Positions 1-8,972 are shown, numbered from the stretch's first letter. The stretch is 64,000 nucleotides of DNA from Reichenbachiella sp. (GCF_033344935.1 NZ_JAWPMM010000001.1:792001-856000), one strand, 5' to 3'. Translations and numbers: made by a program. The notes: generated from the letters alone by a model not told the origin.

Positions 1-119
1 GAAGTGGTAGTTTGTATTGTTTTCTTAAGGCTGTCAATGTGGATTTGTTGTGAATAGCACTGGTCTAAACACCCAATTTGGATTAGGAACAACAAGCCAA
101 CCTTTAGAATTTTGCTCAT
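1..119 (-). CDS. N-terminal 39 residues of a secreted protein, cut by window edge
   Basis: An ATG at the right end of this interval opens a frame that runs off the left edge without a stop. The 39 visible residues begin MSKILKVGLLFLIQIGCL, a short positive N-terminus plus a hydrophobic stretch, and continue through CYSQQIHIDSLKK. This looks like a Sec signal peptide cut just before QQ. The run IDSLKK right after the cleavage site is common at the start of Bacteroidota periplasmic TPR sensor proteins, but too little is present to assign a family. It is an inference from composition and position only. Confidence 0.55.
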   Translation of the reverse strand, partial: MSKILKVGLLFLIQIGCLDQCYSQQIHIDSLKKTIQTTT

Positions 120-309
120 ATTGAAAATTACTCTTCCCAGGGTCGTTGCCGTCAACGACTTGAAATCAGAAATTTCTAGCTAATTGAGTGATTCAAGGTT
201 AAACTGGATATGGAAGATAAAAAATAATTATCAAAAAAGGGAATTGAAAAATGGAGGTGCCCTAAAGGTTGTTCAATAGAACGTCATAATAGGTGCTAAT
301 GATCTAGAA

Positions 310-426
310 TTACCTGAATTGGGAGTTGTCGTACAGGTCTTTTTCTGAACCGTGTTCAAATTGATATTTCATCACACCTAAATAAAGGCTCATGAGAAAT
401 GAAAGAATTAGAATTGAAATAACCAT
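310..426 (-). CDS. possible 38-residue small membrane protein
   Basis: A short frame reads MVISILILSFLMSLYLGVM followed by a polar tail ending DNSQFR and a TAA stop. The first 19 residues form one strongly hydrophobic helix and the tail is charged. The frame lies upstream of the truncated secreted protein on the same strand. No known family is recognised. The hydrophobic-then-polar layout argues for a real single-pass small protein, but short frames of this kind also arise by chance in AT-rich spacers. Confidence 0.3.
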   Translation of the reverse strand: MVISILILSFLMSLYLGVMKYQFEHGSEKDLYDNSQFR

Positions 427-643
427 AGCTAAAGATTAATATACTTCACAAGTATAGGAGAGGTTGGATTTTGAATCTTGTCAATTATATTTAAAATCCT
501 GCCAGTTTGATTTGTATAAAAACAGATTACAATTTCTAGTAGAGCACTTAGAGTGCCCATGGAAGGATCGGTCTGTTGTACGGCGTGAGGGTTAAGGCAA
601 GTGGTTAAACAAAAAAAGACCGCCATTTCTAGCAGTCTTAATG

Positions 644-717
644 TGCACACGGAAGGATTCGAACCCTCAACCCTCGGAGCCGAAATCCGATATTCTATCC
701 AGTTGAACTACGTGTGC
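644..717 (-). tRNA. tRNA-Arg (anticodon UCG)
   Basis: On the minus strand the sequence folds as a normal cloverleaf. The acceptor strand GCACACG (717-711) pairs with CGTGTGC (651-645), with discriminator A at 644. The anticodon stem TCGGA/TCCGA encloses the loop TTTCGGC, giving anticodon TCG for arginine CGN codons. The T-arm carries the canonical GTTCGAAT loop. CCA is not encoded. It lies beside a longer degenerate copy of itself. Confidence 0.93.
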
Positions 718-726
718 AGTTCTTTC

Positions 727-844
727 GCACACACGGAAGGACCAAACGTTGGCCCGGTCGACCCTCAACCCTCGGAGCCTTGCCGGCCGCGCCGAAATCC
801 GATAATCTATCGGGCGGCGATCCGTCCAGTTGAACTACGTGTGC
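727..844 (-). pseudogene. expanded tRNA-Arg-like copy with inserts in three loops
   Basis: This 118-base stretch repeats the neighbouring tRNA-Arg almost base for base in its stems, but has GC-rich extra sequence in each loop. In the D-loop ATCG/CGAT (809-821) forms a small hairpin. The anticodon loop gains about 14 bases around GCCGGC (about 780-793), with a possible CGGC-GCG-GCCG hairpin. The T-loop TTCGAAT is replaced by a segment containing a 7-bp hairpin, GGACCAA-ACG-TTGGCCC on the plus strand (739-755). The loss of the TTCGAAT T-loop and the oversized anticodon loop argue against ordinary tRNA function. It could be a tRNA pseudogene, a tRNA-mimic RNA or an assembly error. Confidence 0.7.
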
Positions 845-917
845 AATTTGGAAGTCAAAAGCCAAAAGTATAAAGTGGCTTGTGAACTTTATACTTTCAA
901 CTTTTGCCCTTTCACCT

Positions 918-2126
918 TTATATCAATTCCTTCACTTTAGCCGCCGCATCTTTCAATACGATTGCAGAGTAAACTTTCAATCCTGATTCTTCAATGATTT
1001 TAGCGCCTTCTTCAGCGTTAGTCCCTTGAAGTCTTACTATGATTGGAATATTGATTTCTCCAATATTCTTATAAGCTTCAACAACACCACTCGCTACTCT
1101 GTCACATCTTACGATACCACCGAAGATGTTAATCAAGATAGCTTTCACGTTAGGGTCTTGCATGATGATTCTGAAACCAGCTTCTACGGTTTGTGCATTG
1201 GCAGAACCCCCTACATCTAGGAAGTTAGCAGGCTCACCTCCAGACAATTTGATAATGTCCATAGTCGCCATAGCCAATCCAGCTCCGTTTACCATACAGC
1301 CTACATTACCTTCCAACTTCACATAGTTCAAACCAGATTTGGCAGCTTCTACTTCTGCAGGATCTTCTTCTGTGTAGTCTCTAAGTGCTGCGATGTCTTT
1401 GTGTCTGTACAATGCATTGTCGTCTATATCAACTTTAGCATCTACAGCTAATATTTTATTGTCAGATGTTTTCAACACTGGGTTGATTTCAAACATAGAC
1501 GAATCAGTAGCTTCGTAAGCTTTGTATAGTGAGAAGATAAATTTCACCATGCCTTTAAAGGCATCACCTTCAAGCCCAAGAGCGAAAGCTACTTTTCTAG
1601 CTTGGAATGCTTGCAAGCCAACAGTTGGGTCAATCCATTCCTTGATGATTTTTTCTGGAGTCTCTTCAGCTACAGTTTCAATGTCCATTCCACCTTCTGT
1701 AGATGCCATGATTACATTACATCCTTTGGCTCTGTCAAGCAAAATGCCTAGATAATATTCACTTGGTTCAGATTCTCCTGGATAATAAACATCCTGAGCG
1801 ATCAAAACTTTGTTTACTACTTTGCCTTCAGGTCCAGTCTGGTGTGTCACCAAAGTTCCTTTCAAAATACCGGCAGCTTTTTCTGGGACTTCGTCTAGGC
1901 TTTTCGCCAAAACAACACCATGAGAACCTGTTTCATTTACGGTTCCTTTTCCTCTTCCTCCAGCATGAATCTGAGCTTTTACCACATACCATTCGGTACC
2001 CGTTTCTGCATTCAATTTCTTTGCTGCAGCTTTCGCTTCTTCTGGAGTTTCAGCTACAATACCTTCTTGTATTGTGACCCCATATCCTTTAAGTATTTCC
2101 TTCGCTTGATATTCGTGAATGTTCAT
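918..2126 (-). CDS. sucC: succinyl-CoA ligase (ADP-forming) subunit beta
   Basis: The 402-residue protein begins [17 protein letters not shown], the usual SucC start, and has an N-terminal ATP-grasp region (residues about 1-240). The C-terminal CoA-ligase domain holds FLDVGGSA and [10 protein letters not shown], the segments that form the nucleotide and phosphohistidine-facing part in this family. It catalyses the TCA-cycle step succinyl-CoA + ADP + Pi to succinate + ATP + CoA, in complex with the alpha subunit SucD. Length is normal. sucD is not adjacent and not in this window, which is common in Bacteroidota. The ATG at 2126 matches the family start. Confidence 0.97.
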   Translation of the reverse strand: MNIHEYQAKEILKGYGVTIQEGIVAETPEEAKAAAKKLNAETGTEWYVVKAQIHAGGRGKGTVNETGSHGVVLAKSLDEVPEKAAGILKGTLVTHQTGPEGKVVNKVLIAQDVYYPGESEPSEYYLGILLDRAKGCNVIMASTEGGMDIETVAEETPEKIIKEWIDPTVGLQAFQARKVAFALGLEGDAFKGMVKFIFSLYKAYEATDSSMFEINPVLKTSDNKILAVDAKVDIDDNALYRHKDIAALRDYTEEDPAEVEAAKSGLNYVKLEGNVGCMVNGAGLAMATMDIIKLSGGEPANFLDVGGSANAQTVEAGFRIIMQDPNVKAILINIFGGIVRCDRVASGVVEAYKNIGEINIPIIVRLQGTNAEEGAKIIEESGLKVYSAIVLKDAAAKVKELI

Positions 2127-2325
2127 ATCCTTAATGTTTTTGTGTCCCTTAGGGATGCCTTTGGCGCGAAGCTACAGCAATACCATGGCATTTTCAAGTA
2201 AGAGAATTCTTTTGAGGCGTTGATTTACTATCTTTCTTTTAATATTAGCATTGTGTTTTGTGAAAAACAGATTCTCGTCCATTGTGGATTGAAAATCACC
2301 AAGATAAAATCTAAAGACTAATTCA

Positions 2326-4449
2326 TTGAAAGAAGGCTCCCTCGAACATAAAATATTCAGATCAGCACTCGTGTTTATCATGATCATGTTGATCTATGCT
2401 GTGAGTTATCGGCTTTATCTTCATGAGTTTAAGACAGCAATAGGGTTTACCATCGGTTGGTTATTTACTTATGCAATCTGGCGGATTAGTAGCCAATCTC
2501 AACGAATTGAGCTTGTTGTAGTGCCGTGGGCAGTTTGTATATTTCTATTTGCCATTTTTCTTTGGTTTAAAACAGGAGGGTTCAATGGAAGCGGGTTAGC
2601 ATTTTTTTGTGTGACTCTGATTTTAGTCATTATAGCATCTAAAAAATGGCGCATCAGGCTTATCCCTATTTTTATTGTCATTCAATCGTTATTGGTATTA
2701 GCTGATATTTATCTAAAGCATTTACCCATTTGGGGGATTAACGGAAAGCCTCAACTGGACTTTGTACTCCTCACTTCTATTACCTTGGTTTTGGTTGTAT
2801 TGCTTAAAAACAGTTATGATGAAAAGGAGAAGAAAATTGAGCAGTTTAGTCGTGGTCTAAGAGAATTGCATCGACTCAATTTGAGACACGACTCCAACCT
2901 AGATGAGGTGCTCTCTGATTATCTCAATTCAGGGGCGGAATTATTGGGAATTAAAACGGGATTCATCGTGGAAATTCAGAATGGGGTACCAATTATCACA
3001 AATTCTAACGATTCGGAAAAGTCTGAAGATTATACACAAGAGTTGATCTCACTTAATAAAAGTGTAATCATGGAGACAGATTTGGAAAGACGTACGCTAT
3101 ACAGAGCCGCAAACATGACCAACCTGAATCGAAAAGGTATAAGCGGACTTGTCCCGAAATATTTCATTGCCTCTCCATTGACAGTAAACAACGCAATGTA
3201 TGGTGTGTTACTGTTTTCTGCAGATGAATCAAAAAGGAGCGGGTTTGAAGAATACGACATTGAAATCATGGAACTCATGGCTATTAATATTAGCCATTTG
3301 TTGGACATGAAAGTCTGGAGTGAGCATCAGAAAAAGACCGACTTGGAGCTGCATCTCAGCGAAAAGAGATTCAAAACCATTTATGACTATGCCAATGTGG
3401 GTATTTGTGTCTGCGATAAAAAGGGAATGGTACTCATGGCTAATAAAGCACTGCAAGATTTGCTTGAATATTCTGAGGCAGAGTTACTTGGGGAAACTTT
3501 TTATTCCATTTCAGGAACGGACGATTTGGATGAAATGGATAGAGACATCAAACAATATGAGCAAATTGTTTTAGGTGAAATTGATCATTATTCAATAGAA
3601 AAGAAAAATACTACTAAAAATGGTCGTGAGATATTCGTGCATAAGACAGTGTCTACGGTTCGAGACGAAGAGGACAAGGTCAGATTCACAGTGATGATTG
3701 TAGATGATGTCACAAACAGAAAACTAAATCAACAAAAGATTCAAAATCTAAATCAACAACTTGAAGTTCAGGTGGAAAAAATGGAAGTAGCCAACAAGGA
3801 ATTGGAGGCTTTTAGTTATTCAGTTTCACATGATTTGCGAGCTCCATTGCGGGCGATTGATGGATTTTCTAAGATAATTCTAGAAGATCATGAAGATGAA
3901 TTTAGTGATGAAAGCAAAAGGCTCCTGAATGTGATCATAAAGAATAGCGGCAAAATGGCTATGCTGATCGATGACCTTCTTGCGTTCTCCAGGATTTCAA
4001 GGAAAGTAACAGAATTTAAACCCATCAACTTTGATGAACTAGTGAGTGGAATCATAGAAGAGCAGGCATTGGATAATTCAATTTTCACGATTAGTCCATT
4101 GCCGCAAGCCAAGGGAGAGCCTACATTGATGAAGCAAGTGTTTTCTAATTTGATAGGAAACGCGGTGAAGTTTAGTGGCAACGAACCCCAACCCAAAATT
4201 GAAATTGGAGTAGTTGAGCGTGACGAGTTTTATGAGTTCTTTGTGAAAGACAATGGGGTTGGTTTCAACATGGCCTATTATGACAAGGTGTTTGGTGTAT
4301 TTCAACGCTTGCATACCGAAGAGGAGTTTAAAGGGACTGGTGTTGGTTTGGCCATCGTTCAAAAGGTGATGATGAAACACAATGGCAAAGTTTGGGCAGA
4401 AAGCGAAGAGGGAAAAGGAACTACATTTTATTTCGGCCTGCCCAAATAG
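2326..4449 (+). CDS. membrane sensor histidine kinase (5-6 TM, GAF-like, PAS, HisKA, HATPase)
   Basis: The 707-residue protein has five or six membrane helices in residues about 10-165, then a GAF-like region (about 185-335) and a PAS domain (about 345-470). A coiled-coil linker leads to the dimerisation/phosphoacceptor domain. The H-box reads SVSHDLRAPLRAIDGF, with the predicted phosphorylated histidine at H502. The C-terminal ATPase shows the N-box LIGNAVKF and G-boxes DNGVGF and GTGVGLAIV. The DLRAPLR form of the H-box is typical of phytochrome-type and hybrid kinases. It heads a run of four signalling genes on the same strand, so it probably phosphorylates the CheY-like protein encoded 63 bases downstream. 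The signal sensed is unknown. Confidence 0.93.
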   Translation: MKEGSLEHKIFRSALVFIMIMLIYAVSYRLYLHEFKTAIGFTIGWLFTYAIWRISSQSQRIELVVVPWAVCIFLFAIFLWFKTGGFNGSGLAFFCVTLILVIIASKKWRIRLIPIFIVIQSLLVLADIYLKHLPIWGINGKPQLDFVLLTSITLVLVVLLKNSYDEKEKKIEQFSRGLRELHRLNLRHDSNLDEVLSDYLNSGAELLGIKTGFIVEIQNGVPIITNSNDSEKSEDYTQELISLNKSVIMETDLERRTLYRAANMTNLNRKGISGLVPKYFIASPLTVNNAMYGVLLFSADESKRSGFEEYDIEIMELMAINISHLLDMKVWSEHQKKTDLELHLSEKRFKTIYDYANVGICVCDKKGMVLMANKALQDLLEYSEAELLGETFYSISGTDDLDEMDRDIKQYEQIVLGEIDHYSIEKKNTTKNGREIFVHKTVSTVRDEEDKVRFTVMIVDDVTNRKLNQQKIQNLNQQLEVQVEKMEVANKELEAFSYSVSHDLRAPLRAIDGFSKIILEDHEDEFSDESKRLLNVIIKNSGKMAMLIDDLLAFSRISRKVTEFKPINFDELVSGIIEEQALDNSIFTISPLPQAKGEPTLMKQVFSNLIGNAVKFSGNEPQPKIEIGVVERDEFYEFFVKDNGVGFNMAYYDKVFGVFQRLHTEEEFKGTGVGLAIVQKVMMKHNGKVWAESEEGKGTTFYFGLPK

Positions 4450-4512
4450 AAACCAAAAATTGTAGTTTAAAAGTGGGTTGATTATATTCATGATCTTATA
4501 AAAAGAAACTGA

Positions 4513-4959
4513 ATGCCTGAACAAACTGAAGCGGATATTGTTTTAGTAGAGGACAACCCGAACGATGCAGAGATTACGATACGTTCACTAAAAAAACATC
4601 ATCTGGCCAATAAATTGGTCTGGTTAAAAGATGGAGTTGAAGCATTGGACTATTTGTTAGCAAGAAATAAATATGCTGATAGGAATATTCATGACCTCCC
4701 TCGAGTGATTTTTTTAGACTTAAAACTGCCAAAGGTAGATGGAACAGAGGTGCTGGCAGAAATCAGAAAGAATGAAGTCACTAAAAAAATTCCTGTTGTG
4801 GTATTGACCTCGTCGAAAGAAGAACAGGACGTTATGAAAACGTATGACCTGGGAGTGAATAGCTATATTGTAAAACCTGTAGAGTTTGAAAACTTTGCTA
4901 AGGCTATAGCTGAGGTTGGTTTTTATTGGCTTATTACAAATACTACACCTTCTAGCTAA
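4513..4959 (+). CDS. single-domain response regulator (CheY/Rcp1-like)
   Basis: The 148-residue protein is a stand-alone receiver domain. It has the acidic pocket VEDNPNDAE near the N-terminus, the phosphoacceptor D69 in FLDLKLPKVDG, the T/S switch in VLTSS and the lysine in IVKPVEF. The long insert between beta-2 and beta-3 and the NPNDAE motif are typical of Rcp1-type regulators that pair with phytochrome-like kinases, which fits the DLRAPLR kinase just upstream. It has no output domain and probably acts as a phosphate shuttle to the hybrid protein encoded next. The ATG at 4513 leaves a 63-base gap to the kinase. Confidence 0.93.
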   Translation: MPEQTEADIVLVEDNPNDAEITIRSLKKHHLANKLVWLKDGVEALDYLLARNKYADRNIHDLPRVIFLDLKLPKVDGTEVLAEIRKNEVTKKIPVVVLTSSKEEQDVMKTYDLGVNSYIVKPVEFENFAKAIAEVGFYWLITNTTPSS

Positions 4960-4967
4960 TCGACAAA

Positions 4968-6734
4968 TTGAAAGATACCAAACTAAATATACTCATACTC
5001 GAGGATGTAGTTGAAGATGCCGAATTAGCACTTCATGAGCTCAAACGTGCAGGTTTTCAATTTGAATACCATCGAGTGGACAATCTCAAAGACTTCAAAT
5101 TCAAGCTGTTTGATTTTTTACCACATGTAGTTCTTTCTGATTACAACCTACCATCATGCAGCGCTATTGATGCCTTTGAGCTGGTGAAAGAAATCAATTT
5201 GCCATTTATAATAGTTTCAGGAATTATTGGAGAAGAGAATGCCGTGGAAGCCCTGAAGCTTGGTGTTACAGATTTGGTTTCTAAAGATAGTTTGTCACGA
5301 TTGCCTATCGTAGTAGAGCGAGCGCTCAACGAGCAGAAAGTAACTCGTGAGAAAAAATCTGCAGAGCACGAACTGATCTTGAATAAGGAGCGACTAGAGT
5401 TAGCACTTGAAGGAACGGACCTGGGAATTTGGGATCTGGATTTTATGTCTAATGCCATTGTTTATAATAATAAAAGTCTCGAGATATTAGGATTCGATGC
5501 CGAGGATGCCATTCAGGATTTCAAGTATTTTCAAAAGTATGATACAGACGAGCAGCAGTATGTAATCGATGCCATGAATGAACACATTGCTGGAAACGCT
5601 CCATTTTTTGATCAAGAATTTTATGTCAGAAATAAAACAGGAGCAGTAAAATGGGTGCTGGCAAGAGGAAAAATTATCCGTAGGTCTCTGAAAGGAGAAC
5701 CCCTTCGAGCATCAGGGACTTTACTGGATATTACCGAGAAAAAGGTATATGAAGAACAGCTTCGGAAGAATCAATCTATTCTAGAAAATGCGGAGTCTGT
5801 AGCCCACGTGGGTAGCTATGAGTGGAATGCTAAAGGTAATTCATTTGTGGTTTCGGCAGAGTTTCGACGTATTTTTGAACTCACAGATGAAGAAGAATTA
5901 TCTGTTTTTAGGCTGATCCGGGAAACAATGCATGAGCAGGATAAGCCCTATTTTAAAGAAATGCTGGCAGGTAGAAAAAATTTCTTCGATATTGAGCACC
6001 GCATTGTCCTGGGTGAGGATTTGACAAAGATTGTAAGGAATACGGGAAATATCACCGTTGACAGCGATGGCAAGATTTCATCTGTGCTGGGCGTGGTTCA
6101 GGATATTACCGAGCAGCGTGAAATCAGCAAATCCATTTTTAATGCTCAACAATTCGAGCGTAGTAGAATGGCTCGTGATATTCATGATGGTATAGGTCAG
6201 ATGCTTGTAGCTGCAAAATTTAAGTTATCTTCACTAGAAGCAGACTCTGAGGAGGAGCTCACTCGAAAAAAAGATGATGTAGAGGATTTACTAGCAACTA
6301 CCATTGAAGAGGTTCGTAGGGTATCAAGAAATTTATCCAATCGACACCTTGAGGAATTTGGATTGAGCAAAACCATGCATTATCTGATGGAAGAGATTGA
6401 AAACATGGGTGAGTTTGAAGTAGATTATGTGATTGACATTCCAGATGATTACGATATGGAATTGTCTAATACCATTTATAGAATTGCTCAAGAGGCAATA
6501 AATAATATAGTGAAATATGCCAAGGCCGAACAAGTTTCTGTTCGAATCGAAGCGGTAGACAAAAACATAGTACTTGAAATAAAAGACGATGGAATAGGCT
6601 TCGATACAGAAATTAAATGGAATGGTATAAAAAATATGAAAGAAAGAACATCTTTGCAAAACGGGCATTTTGAGATAACTTCTGTTCCGAAAAAAGGAAC
6701 GGTAGTAAAATCTTGGTTCCCAATAAATAATTAA
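4968..6734 (+). CDS. REC-PAS-PAS-histidine kinase hybrid (NarX/LiaS-type kinase)
   Basis: The 588-residue protein starts with a receiver domain (residues 1-125) with predicted phosphoacceptor D58 in VVLSDYNLPS. Two PAS/PAC regions follow (about 145-260 and 275-385). The HisKA_3 dimerisation helix reads RMARDIHDGIGQM with H406 as the phosphorylated histidine, and a short HATPase ends the protein (NNIVKYAKAEQ, DDGIGF). The start is a TTG at 4968, nine bases after the preceding stop, because no ATG lies ahead of the receiver core. HisKA_3 kinases normally phosphorylate NarL-type regulators, and one is encoded six bases downstream. The receiver probably takes input from the upstream kinase and regulator pair. 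Confidence 0.92.
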   Translation: MKDTKLNILILEDVVEDAELALHELKRAGFQFEYHRVDNLKDFKFKLFDFLPHVVLSDYNLPSCSAIDAFELVKEINLPFIIVSGIIGEENAVEALKLGVTDLVSKDSLSRLPIVVERALNEQKVTREKKSAEHELILNKERLELALEGTDLGIWDLDFMSNAIVYNNKSLEILGFDAEDAIQDFKYFQKYDTDEQQYVIDAMNEHIAGNAPFFDQEFYVRNKTGAVKWVLARGKIIRRSLKGEPLRASGTLLDITEKKVYEEQLRKNQSILENAESVAHVGSYEWNAKGNSFVVSAEFRRIFELTDEEELSVFRLIRETMHEQDKPYFKEMLAGRKNFFDIEHRIVLGEDLTKIVRNTGNITVDSDGKISSVLGVVQDITEQREISKSIFNAQQFERSRMARDIHDGIGQMLVAAKFKLSSLEADSEEELTRKKDDVEDLLATTIEEVRRVSRNLSNRHLEEFGLSKTMHYLMEEIENMGEFEVDYVIDIPDDYDMELSNTIYRIAQEAINNIVKYAKAEQVSVRIEAVDKNIVLEIKDDGIGFDTEIKWNGIKNMKERTSLQNGHFEITSVPKKGTVVKSWFPINN

Positions 6735-6740
6735 ACCGCC

Positions 6741-7397
6741 ATGTCAAAAATATCGATACTCGTAGTCGATGATCACTCCTTAGTAAGAGAAGGCGTAATT
6801 ACCATGCTTTCCATTTACGATGACTTCACTATCATTGGAGAAGCCGAGAGTGGAGACGAAGCACTCCAAAAAATATCCGAACAGGCACCAGATGTCGTAT
6901 TGCTGGATATCAATATGCCAGGGATGAATGGGATTGAGACGGCAAAAAAAATTGGAGCCGATCATGAAGGGGTAAAGATAATTATCCTGTCTATGGAAGT
7001 GACTCAAGATCATATTTCAGAAGCGATCAAAGCGGGTGTAGCGGGATATCTGGCCAAAGACACAAAAAAGGATATTTTGGCAGAAGCCATTCGAAAAGTG
7101 ATGCAAGGAGAGCAATACTTTGGTCAGAAGATTTCTCAGGTCATTTTTAAAGGCTTTTACAATCAGAGTAAAGGTGAGCGCGTAGCCAATGAAAACAAAG
7201 ACCTAAGTAAACGTGAAGTTGAAGTATTAAGGCAAATAGCTTCTGGCCTTTCTAATCGTGAGATTGCAGATAAATTATTCATCAGTATTCGTACGGTAGA
7301 TGCGCACCGAAATCACATTATGCAGAAGCTTGGATTGAAGAGTACGGCACAATTAGTGAAGTATGCAATTCGAGAAAAAATCATAGAACTAGACTAA
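6741..7397 (+). CDS. NarL/FixJ-family response regulator, LuxR-type DNA-binding
   Basis: The 218-residue protein has an N-terminal receiver domain with D56 in VVLLDINMPGMNG and a C-terminal LuxR-type helix-turn-helix. The latter is seen as LSKREVEVLRQIASGLSNRE followed by IADKLFISIRTVDAHRNHI. It is the likely transcriptional output of the four-gene phosphorelay, receiving phosphate from H406 of the hybrid kinase encoded six bases upstream. Its target promoters are not known. A strong terminator follows at 7456, marking the end of the signalling operon. Confidence 0.95.
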   Translation: MSKISILVVDDHSLVREGVITMLSIYDDFTIIGEAESGDEALQKISEQAPDVVLLDINMPGMNGIETAKKIGADHEGVKIIILSMEVTQDHISEAIKAGVAGYLAKDTKKDILAEAIRKVMQGEQYFGQKISQVIFKGFYNQSKGERVANENKDLSKREVEVLRQIASGLSNREIADKLFISIRTVDAHRNHIMQKLGLKSTAQLVKYAIREKIIELD

Positions 7398-7455
7398 ATC
7401 TCAGAACAATTCTTAAATGAACTAGGTAATATTCCTAGTAATAAAAAAAATGCTT

Positions 7456-7479
7456 AAATCCCCGCTAGGGGATTTTTGC
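7456..7479 (+). terminator. rho-independent terminator after signalling operon
   Basis: AAATCCCC and GGGGATTT flank a short GCTA turn and are followed by a T run. It lies 59 bases after the NarL-type regulator stop. In the rest of the 327-base gap up to 7724 no gene or other clear signal is visible apart from AT-rich sequence. Confidence 0.8.
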
Positions 7480-7724
7480 TTTTGGGGCAATTAGGTGTAA
7501 ATATTTTGGTGAGTTATTTTTCAACCCTATCTTATAATAATACAATTATAAAATTCAAAACACGCCTGTATGGCCTTTTTTGATGTTTAATACTCCTAAA
7601 AATCTAATTAAGCAAAACCTCTATTTTTTCTGAGAGGTATCTGATCTACTTTTGAATTGTAGTTAATCGTTAAGGCTTTTAGCTACCGTTTATTTGACCA
7701 GTTTTCAATCTAAACGATAAAGCT

Positions 7725-8138
7725 ATGAAAGGATATTTTATAAGATCGTCACGTGTGACACCCTCTATATACTTCAACCCCACTAAAGGGATTTTTGATA
7801 TGAGAGGCAAGTCAAGTCCGGAAAACCCACTGGCATTTTATAATTATGTGCTGGAAAGCTTAGACAGCTATGCCGAAAGTGGCACGGCTTCCATGACAGC
7901 CAACTTGGCATTTGAATATTTCAATACGAGTTCTTCTAAGTGTCTTTACATTTTCATGAAGAAATTGTCCAAGATTGATGAAATGGGTAAAAAAGTAATA
8001 ATAAACTGGTACTTCGAAGATGGAGACGAAGATATGAAAGAGGCAGGTGAGGATCTGTGCAGTTTCTTCGACATGGAGTTTAACTTCATGGAGATTCCAG
8101 AGATCAAAGTACTTGGAGAAGAAAAACAGTCAGCTTAA
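7725..8138 (+). CDS. SiaC-family regulatory phosphoprotein (DUF1987)
   Basis: The 137-residue protein matches the DUF1987/SiaC family along its whole length. It starts MKGYFIRSSRVTPSIYFNP and has the central run EYFNTSSSKC. In Pseudomonas SiaC the phosphorylated threonine is residue 68; here T68 falls at the same position in NTSSS. In Pseudomonas SiaC is controlled by the SiaA phosphatase and SiaB kinase and acts on the SiaD diguanylate cyclase. None of those partners is encoded nearby, so if this protein works as a switch its partners are elsewhere. It is a single-gene unit with its own terminator at 8175. Confidence 0.85.
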   Translation: MKGYFIRSSRVTPSIYFNPTKGIFDMRGKSSPENPLAFYNYVLESLDSYAESGTASMTANLAFEYFNTSSSKCLYIFMKKLSKIDEMGKKVIINWYFEDGDEDMKEAGEDLCSFFDMEFNFMEIPEIKVLGEEKQSA

Positions 8139-8174
8139 TGACTTAAAGATAATGGGATAATACAGGTGGATTAA

Positions 8175-8203
8175 AAGGGTTGCTCTAGTGGCAGCCTTTT
8201 TTT
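8175..8203 (+). terminator. rho-independent terminator after SiaC-like gene
   Basis: GGTTGC (from 8178) pairs with GCAGCC (ending at 8196), with one G-T wobble and a TCTAGTG turn, and is followed by seven T residues. It lies 36 bases after the SiaC-like stop codon. Confidence 0.75.
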
Positions 8204-8257
8204 ATGCTCAAACTTTACTGTTCCATCACTTATCCCATTTAATCTTGAAATTTGAGT

Positions 8258-8288
8258 CTTGCTTCTCATGACTAGATTCTTATATTTG
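8258..8288 (+). promoter_or_regulatory. Bacteroidota-type promoter for lolD
   Basis: The -7 element TATATTTG (8281-8288) matches the Bacteroidota consensus TAnnTTTG exactly. CTTG (8258-8261) sits exactly 19 bases upstream as the -33 element. The ATG of the ABC ATPase gene follows 18 bases downstream, giving a very short leader. Confidence 0.6.
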
Positions 8289-8306
8289 CTGCACAACGGA
8301 TGACTC

Positions 8307-8960
8307 ATGCTGCAGGCGAAAAACATTGTTAAATCTTATGGGGAGTTACAAGTGCTCAAAGGCATTGATCTGAGAGTAGAGACTGGCGAAGTAGTTTCGG
8401 TGGTAGGAGCTTCAGGAGCTGGCAAAAGTACACTGTTACAAATTCTAGGGACGTTAGACCAACCGGATGGTGGATCGGTAGAGATCAATGGTCAAAATGT
8501 TTTCAAGCTAAACTCCAAGTCGTTGGCCTCTTTCCGGAATCAGGAAATAGGTTTTGTGTTTCAATTCCATAATCTACTTCCCGAATTCACACTGTTCGAA
8601 AACATTTGCATCCCGGCTTACATCAATGGAAAGAATGGAAAGGCATTGGCTGATTATGCTAGCCAGTTGATGGAGTTGCTGCATATAGAACATCGGCGTG
8701 ATCATAAACCTTCTGAGTTGTCTGGCGGTGAGCTGCAAAGAGGAGCCGTAGCTCGTACCTTGATCAACAAACCATCTTTAATATTTGCTGACGAACCAAG
8801 TGGAAATCTTGATTCAGTAAATGCAGAGGAATTACATCACTTATTCTTCCAATTACAGAAGGAACTCAATCAAACCTTTATCATCGTTACACACAATCAA
8901 GATTTGGCGGAAATGACCGATCGAAAGATTGTTATTCAAGACGGGCGAATCTTAGGTTAA
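8307..8960 (+). CDS. lolD: ABC transporter ATP-binding protein, LolD-like
   Basis: The 217-residue protein is a complete ABC ATPase. It has Walker A GASGAGKST at residues 34-42, the Q-loop in VFQFHNLLPEF, the signature LSGGE at 138-142 and Walker B LIFADEP near 158-164, followed by the D-loop and switch histidine (TH in FIIVTHNQD). The HNLLPEFT stretch and SGNLD motif are typical of the MacB/LolD group, which powers lipoprotein release or outward peptide export with a separate permease. No permease is adjacent; in Bacteroidota the LolCE partner is often elsewhere. A good promoter lies directly upstream. Confidence 0.88.
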   Translation: MLQAKNIVKSYGELQVLKGIDLRVETGEVVSVVGASGAGKSTLLQILGTLDQPDGGSVEINGQNVFKLNSKSLASFRNQEIGFVFQFHNLLPEFTLFENICIPAYINGKNGKALADYASQLMELLHIEHRRDHKPSELSGGELQRGAVARTLINKPSLIFADEPSGNLDSVNAEELHHLFFQLQKELNQTFIIVTHNQDLAEMTDRKIVIQDGRILG

Positions 8961-8972
8961 AATAACGCGGCT

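Noticed and set aside
601-873. Rightward 90-codon frame over both tRNA-like genes
   Set aside because: It overlaps the tRNA-Arg and its expanded copy entirely and its translation is the antisense of tRNA sequence with no protein-like pattern.
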